Positions 61,146 to 64,000 of a DNA stretch of 64,000 bases are shown one piece after another (the first letter of the stretch is position 1; every line of letters begins with the position of its first letter). Origin of the DNA: CAVQBJ01 sp963710725 (GTDB lineage Bacteria; Actinomycetota; Thermoleophilia; Solirubrobacterales; Solirubrobacteraceae). The DNA lies in NCBI GenBank assembly GCA_963710725.1, contig CAVQBJ010000005.1:186001-250000 (forward strand), in the 5' to 3' direction. The notes below the pieces were generated by a model. The model worked only from the letters and a program-made list of their open reading frames with translations, was not told the origin of the DNA and ran no database searches. The position numbers and the translations under genes were made by a program.

Positions 61146-62048
61146 ATGCGCATCACCATCACCGGCGCCACGGGAGTGATCGGCGCCGCTCTCGTGCGCG
61201 AGCTGACGGCACGCGGAGACGAGGTCAGCGCGCTGTCGCGCGATCCCGAACGCGCACGGGCCGCGCTCGGCGTCGACGCCGTGGCCTGGGACCCGCTCGC
61301 CGAGCCGGCTCCGGCGGCGGCGCTGTCGGGGCGCGACGCGATCGTGCATCTCGCGGGCGAGAACGTCGCGCAGCGCTGGACCTCGGACCACAAGCGCGCG
61401 ATCCGCGACAGCCGGGTGATCGGCACGCGCAACCTCGTCGCCGGGCTGCGCGACGCCGAGCCGCGTCCGGGCGTGCTCATCTCGGGCTCGGCGGTCGGCT
61501 ACTACGGCCCCCACGCAGACGAGCCGATCGACGAGGACGCGCCGCCCGGGCCCGACTTCCTCGCCCAGGTATGCGCGGAGTGGGAGCGCGAGGCGCAGGC
61601 GGCCGCCGCGCTCGGCCTGCGCGTGGCCCAGATGCGCACCGGCGTCGTGCTCGACGCGCATGGCGGCGCGCTCGCGAAGATGCTGCCGCCGTTCCGCCTC
61701 GGCCTCGGCGGGCCGGTCGCCGGGGGACGCCAGTACATGGCGTGGATCCATGGCGAGGACGTCACCGGCCTCATCGTCGCCGCGCTCGACGACGAGCGCT
61801 GGAGCGGCCCGTTCAACGCGACCGCGCCCAACCCCGTCACGAACGCCGAGTTCGCGCGCGCGCTCGGTCGGGCCCTGCACCGGCCGGCGTTCGCGCCCGT
61901 GCCCGGCCTGGCCATCAGGTTGCGCTACGGCGAGATGGCCGACATCATCACGACCGGCGCGCGCGTGCTGCCGGCCCAAGCGCTCGTCCGCGGCTACGAG
62001 TTCCGCTACCCCGTGCTCGACGAGGCGCTCGTCGCGGCGCTCGCCTGA
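61146..62048 (+). CDS. TIGR01777-family epimerase (DUF1731)
   Basis: 300 residues. ITITGATGVIGAALVRELTARGDEV, VHLAGENVAQRWTSDHKRAIRDSRVIGTRNLV, SGSAVGYYGPHAD and WIHGEDVTGLI are family hallmarks, with a DUF1731 C-terminus (FNATAPNPVTNAEFARALGRALHRP). Its substrate is unknown. GAGGAGG lies 8 bases before the ATG, 37 bases after the malic enzyme stop. The last 43 bases overlap the convergent LivK-like gene. Confidence 0.93.
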   Translation: MRITITGATGVIGAALVRELTARGDEVSALSRDPERARAALGVDAVAWDPLAEPAPAAALSGRDAIVHLAGENVAQRWTSDHKRAIRDSRVIGTRNLVAGLRDAEPRPGVLISGSAVGYYGPHADEPIDEDAPPGPDFLAQVCAEWEREAQAAAALGLRVAQMRTGVVLDAHGGALAKMLPPFRLGLGGPVAGGRQYMAWIHGEDVTGLIVAALDDERWSGPFNATAPNPVTNAEFARALGRALHRPAFAPVPGLAIRLRYGEMADIITTGARVLPAQALVRGYEFRYPVLDEALVAALA

Positions 62049-63295
62049 ACCGCGGCCGTCGCGGTGACCGACGGCAGATCGAGTCTCAGGAGAAAGGTGG
62101 GAACACCGTCGACGACACGATCGGCGGCGTAGTAGGAGATCGTGGTGTCCCCGCTGGGGAGGATCGAGTACGGCCCGAGCACGGAGTTGCGGTCGTGGAT
62201 GCGAAAGAAGGCGGCCGCCACCGAGGCCCGCACGTCGCCGTCCGCGCCGGCCCGCGCGATCGCCTGCAGCGCCGCCTGCATCGCCTCGTACCCGTAGAGC
62301 GCGTCGGCCGGTGCCGGGTAGCCGTACGCGCGCCGGTAGGCGCTGAAGAATCGTTGCGCGGCGATCGGGTAGGCGCGCGGCGCCAGGTACGGAGTGGTGT
62401 AGTAGGTGCTGGCCGCCGAATCCCCGAGCGAGGCCGTGAACGTCGGGGTGTCGAACGCGCTCGAGCCGATCAGGGGCAGCTGGCCGTCGGCGGCGTACAA
62501 CTGCTGCCACAGCTTCGCCGTACCCGGACTCGCCGCGCCGGCGTAGAAGACCGCGCCGGCGCCGCTGGTCTGGACCTTCTTGACCTCGCCGGAGTAGTCG
62601 GTGGCGGTCATGTCGATGGTGTCGCTGGCGGTGACCGTGATTCCGGCCTGCATCGCGTCGGCGGTGACGATCTCGGCCAGTGAGGCGTCGAACGGGTCGA
62701 GATCGTTGACGATGTACACGCTGCGCACGCCGAGGTGGCGCATGAGGGCCACGACGGCCGCGCCCTGGACGAGGTCGTTCGGCACGATCCGCCCGAACGT
62801 GCGGATGTTCGTCGGGTAGAAGCGGGCCGGCTCGTCCTGGCCGGCGTACTGCGAGGTGGTGAGGCCGACGTAGCTCGTCGCCGGGGTGATCTGCAGGATC
62901 CCGGCGTCGTTGAGGATCGGCAGCGAGATCGCCGTGGCGCCCGCGTCGTAGTCACCGAGATAGGCGATCGTGCTGTCGTTCTGGGCCGCCACCTTCGCGT
63001 TGGACGCCGTCTGGTCCTGGCTCCAGGCGTCCGTCGAGGGGTCGGAGTCGTCGAGCGAGTAGTAGCTGACGCCGAAACGACCGACGTGGCCGTGCGCCTG
63101 CGCGAGTGCGAGCTTCTCGCCGTTGACGAGCGCCTGCGAGGCCTGCGCATCGGGCCCCTGCAGCGGCAGGCTGGAGAAGATCGTCAGCTCGTGTCCGGCG
63201 CTCGGCGGCGTCGCGCTGACGACGGCGCCGCACGCCGTCAGCAGCGGCGCAAGCCCGACGAGGACGAGCGCGGCACGCCGACGCAGGAAGGTCAT
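62006..63295 (-). CDS. Orphan LivK-like amino acid-binding lipoprotein
   Basis: 429 residues. Signal peptide with lipobox LTAC (Cys about 22) and a type I periplasmic-binding fold (LTIFSSLPLQGPDAQ, LVNGEKLALAQAHGH, DALYGYEAMQAALQAIA). It is clearly paralogous to LivK at 43920-45179 (shared SSLPLQG, YYSLDDS, YGYEAM, RNSVLG). No permease or ATPase is near, so it may deliver an alternative ligand to LivHMGF. I chose ATG 63295; the open frame extends further but without a signal peptide. Confidence 0.9.
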   Translation of the reverse strand: MTFLRRRAALVLVGLAPLLTACGAVVSATPPSAGHELTIFSSLPLQGPDAQASQALVNGEKLALAQAHGHVGRFGVSYYSLDDSDPSTDAWSQDQTASNAKVAAQNDSTIAYLGDYDAGATAISLPILNDAGILQITPATSYVGLTTSQYAGQDEPARFYPTNIRTFGRIVPNDLVQGAAVVALMRHLGVRSVYIVNDLDPFDASLAEIVTADAMQAGITVTASDTIDMTATDYSGEVKKVQTSGAGAVFYAGAASPGTAKLWQQLYAADGQLPLIGSSAFDTPTFTASLGDSAASTYYTTPYLAPRAYPIAAQRFFSAYRRAYGYPAPADALYGYEAMQAALQAIARAGADGDVRASVAAAFFRIHDRNSVLGPYSILPSGDTTISYYAADRVVDGVPTFLLRLDLPSVTATAAVQASAATSASSSTG

Positions 63296-63326
63296 CGACG
63301 CGATACCGAGCCTGGCACGGCCGACG

Positions 63327-63332
63327 ATTGTA
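63327..63332 (-). promoter_or_regulatory. -10 element of the orphan LivK-like gene
   Basis: Minus-strand TACAAT, 31 bases before ATG 63295; no good -35 partner. Confidence 0.45.
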
Positions 63333-63351
63333 GCCGCGGACCCTTGAGCGC

Positions 63352-63558
63352 TTATGAGCGCCGGCCGGGCAGGTATTGCGAGGCGATCCGCAGCGTCACC
63401 GCGACGACCACGATCGAGACCGTGATGAGCGCCGCGTCCTGGCCCTTCCAGCCGAGCGCCCAGAGGACGATCCAGACGACGAACGCCGCGGTGATGGAGA
63501 TGATGAATCCCATGGCGAGCGCGAATCCTAGCGGTCGGCCGCGTCGCGCCGCGGTCAC
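63352..63558 (-). CDS. Small two-helix membrane protein following trpA
   Basis: 68 residues with two hydrophobic helices (FALAMGFIISITAAFVVWIVLWAL and ALITVSIVVVAVTLRIA). The GTG overlaps the trpA stop by 4 bases, so it is translated with tryptophan synthase. Unknown function; similar overlapping small membrane genes occur here after livF and before the APC-UspA gene. Confidence 0.65.
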   Translation of the reverse strand: MTAARRGRPLGFALAMGFIISITAAFVVWIVLWALGWKGQDAALITVSIVVVAVTLRIASQYLPGRRS

Positions 63559-64000
63559 GCGCGCAGCGCCGTGGCCAGCTCGGCGACGAGCGCCCCGACC
63601 GCGGCGGCGGGATCATCGCTCTCGGCGGCCGCGCGGACCAGACGGGTGCCGATGATGACGCCGTCCGCGCCGGCGTCGGCCGCCTCGCGCGCCTGCGCCG
63701 GCGTGCTGATCCCGAAGCCGAGCGCGACCGGCACCGACGTACGCGCGCGGGCCCGCGCGATCACCTCGGCGTAGCGGTCGGACAGGCTCGCCCGCTCGCC
63801 GGTCGTCCCCACGACCGACACCGTGTAGAGGAAGCCCCGGGCGCGGACGCCGATCGCCGCGAGGCGCTCGTCCGGGGTCGTGGGGGCCACGAGCGGCACG
63901 AGCGCGACCCCCTGCGCGTCGCACGCGGCGAGCACCTCAGGCGCCTCCTCGAGCGGAAGATCGGGGACGATCAGCCCGGCGACGCCCACATCGGCGAGGC
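63555..64000 (-). CDS. trpA: Tryptophan synthase alpha chain, C-terminal part (cut by window edge)
   Basis: The visible 148 codons read ADVGVAGLIVPDLPLEEAPEV, FLYTVSVVGTTGERASL and ALGFGISTPAQAREAADAGADGVIIGTRLV, the second half of TrpA, which cleaves indole-3-glycerol phosphate. The N-terminal part and trpB would lie to the right of the window. Confidence 0.96.
   Translation of the reverse strand, partial: LADVGVAGLIVPDLPLEEAPEVLAACDAQGVALVPLVAPTTPDERLAAIGVRARGFLYTVSVVGTTGERASLSDRYAEVIARARARTSVPVALGFGISTPAQAREAADAGADGVIIGTRLVRAAAESDDPAAAVGALVAELATALRA

Overview
The window is a gene-dense, very GC-rich stretch of actinobacterial chromosome. Globin-type RsbR/S/T stressosome genes, a K+-independent membrane pyrophosphatase, Rex, GGDEF/HD-GYP signalling proteins, a DivIVA-like protein with an acidic tail and frequent GTG/TTG starts suggest a Thermoleophilia/Solirubrobacterales-like organism. 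That placement is an inference from gene content; there is no rRNA here. I see no rRNA operon, CRISPR array, transposase or phage gene. Most genes sit in operons whose members overlap by 4 bases (ATGA/GTGA).

Region by region: 1-2 kb (minus) is a stressosome operon rsbR-rsbS-rsbT-rsbX (rsbX cut by the left edge). 2.3-7.9 kb is a cyclic-di-GMP signalling cluster: a membrane GGDEF/HD-GYP protein, divergent from a hybrid histidine kinase and a REC/HD-GYP response regulator. 8-12 kb holds a small Cys-rich protein, a heterodimeric ABC exporter pair and tRNA-Gln(CTG). 12.1-17.1 kb holds a Pro/Thr-rich anchored surface protein, two TrkA-type (RCK) proteins and an APC-UspA transporter resembling the KimA potassium importers. 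17.2-22 kb: hppA, a DUF1844-like protein, a YbdK-type carboxylate-amine ligase and rex. 22-25.3 kb: the t6A operon (tsaE-tsaB-rimI-tsaD) with a small glutaredoxin at its end and a sortase-type surface protein at its head. 25.4-29.6 kb: a family 4 uracil-DNA glycosylase, then pantothenate synthesis (DUF2520 dehydrogenase, panC, panD, panB). 29.7-32.5 kb: an acyltransferase and a second membrane GGDEF/HD-GYP protein. 32.6-39.8 kb: uvrA (with a good SOS box), an NTF2-like protein, a DivIVA-like coiled-coil protein and uvrB. 39.8-45.2 kb: a branched-chain amino acid ABC transporter livK-livH-livM-livG-livF. 45.4-51.8 kb: csaA, a large membrane protein with internal KPA repeats, a lytic transglycosylase, coaE and ribosomal protein S1 with a long repetitive acidic tail. 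51.9-56.2 kb: a FAD oxidoreductase and a MocR regulator divergent from a carboxymuconolactone-decarboxylase-like protein and an epimerase. 56.2-56.9 kb: a non-coding island of tandem repeats. 56.9-64 kb: polA, ACT-malic enzyme, a TIGR01777 epimerase, an orphan LivK, a small membrane protein and the 3' part of trpA.

Three themes recur. (1) Sensing: an O2/heme-type stressosome, three HD-GYP proteins (two fused to GGDEF) and a hybrid kinase. (2) Housekeeping gene clusters for DNA repair, t6A and CoA synthesis (panCDB and, separately, coaE). (3) Sequence architecture: many housekeeping genes have a -10-like hexamer only 6-14 bases before the start codon and no Shine-Dalgarno, implying leaderless transcripts. 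Several proteins carry in-frame microrepeats, and one intergenic island has two families of tandem repeats. I found no clearly new defence or biosynthetic system; the best leads are the repeat island at 56.2-56.8 kb, the leaderless set, the S1 tail, the KimA-like potassium locus and the switch-like leader of the first GGDEF gene.
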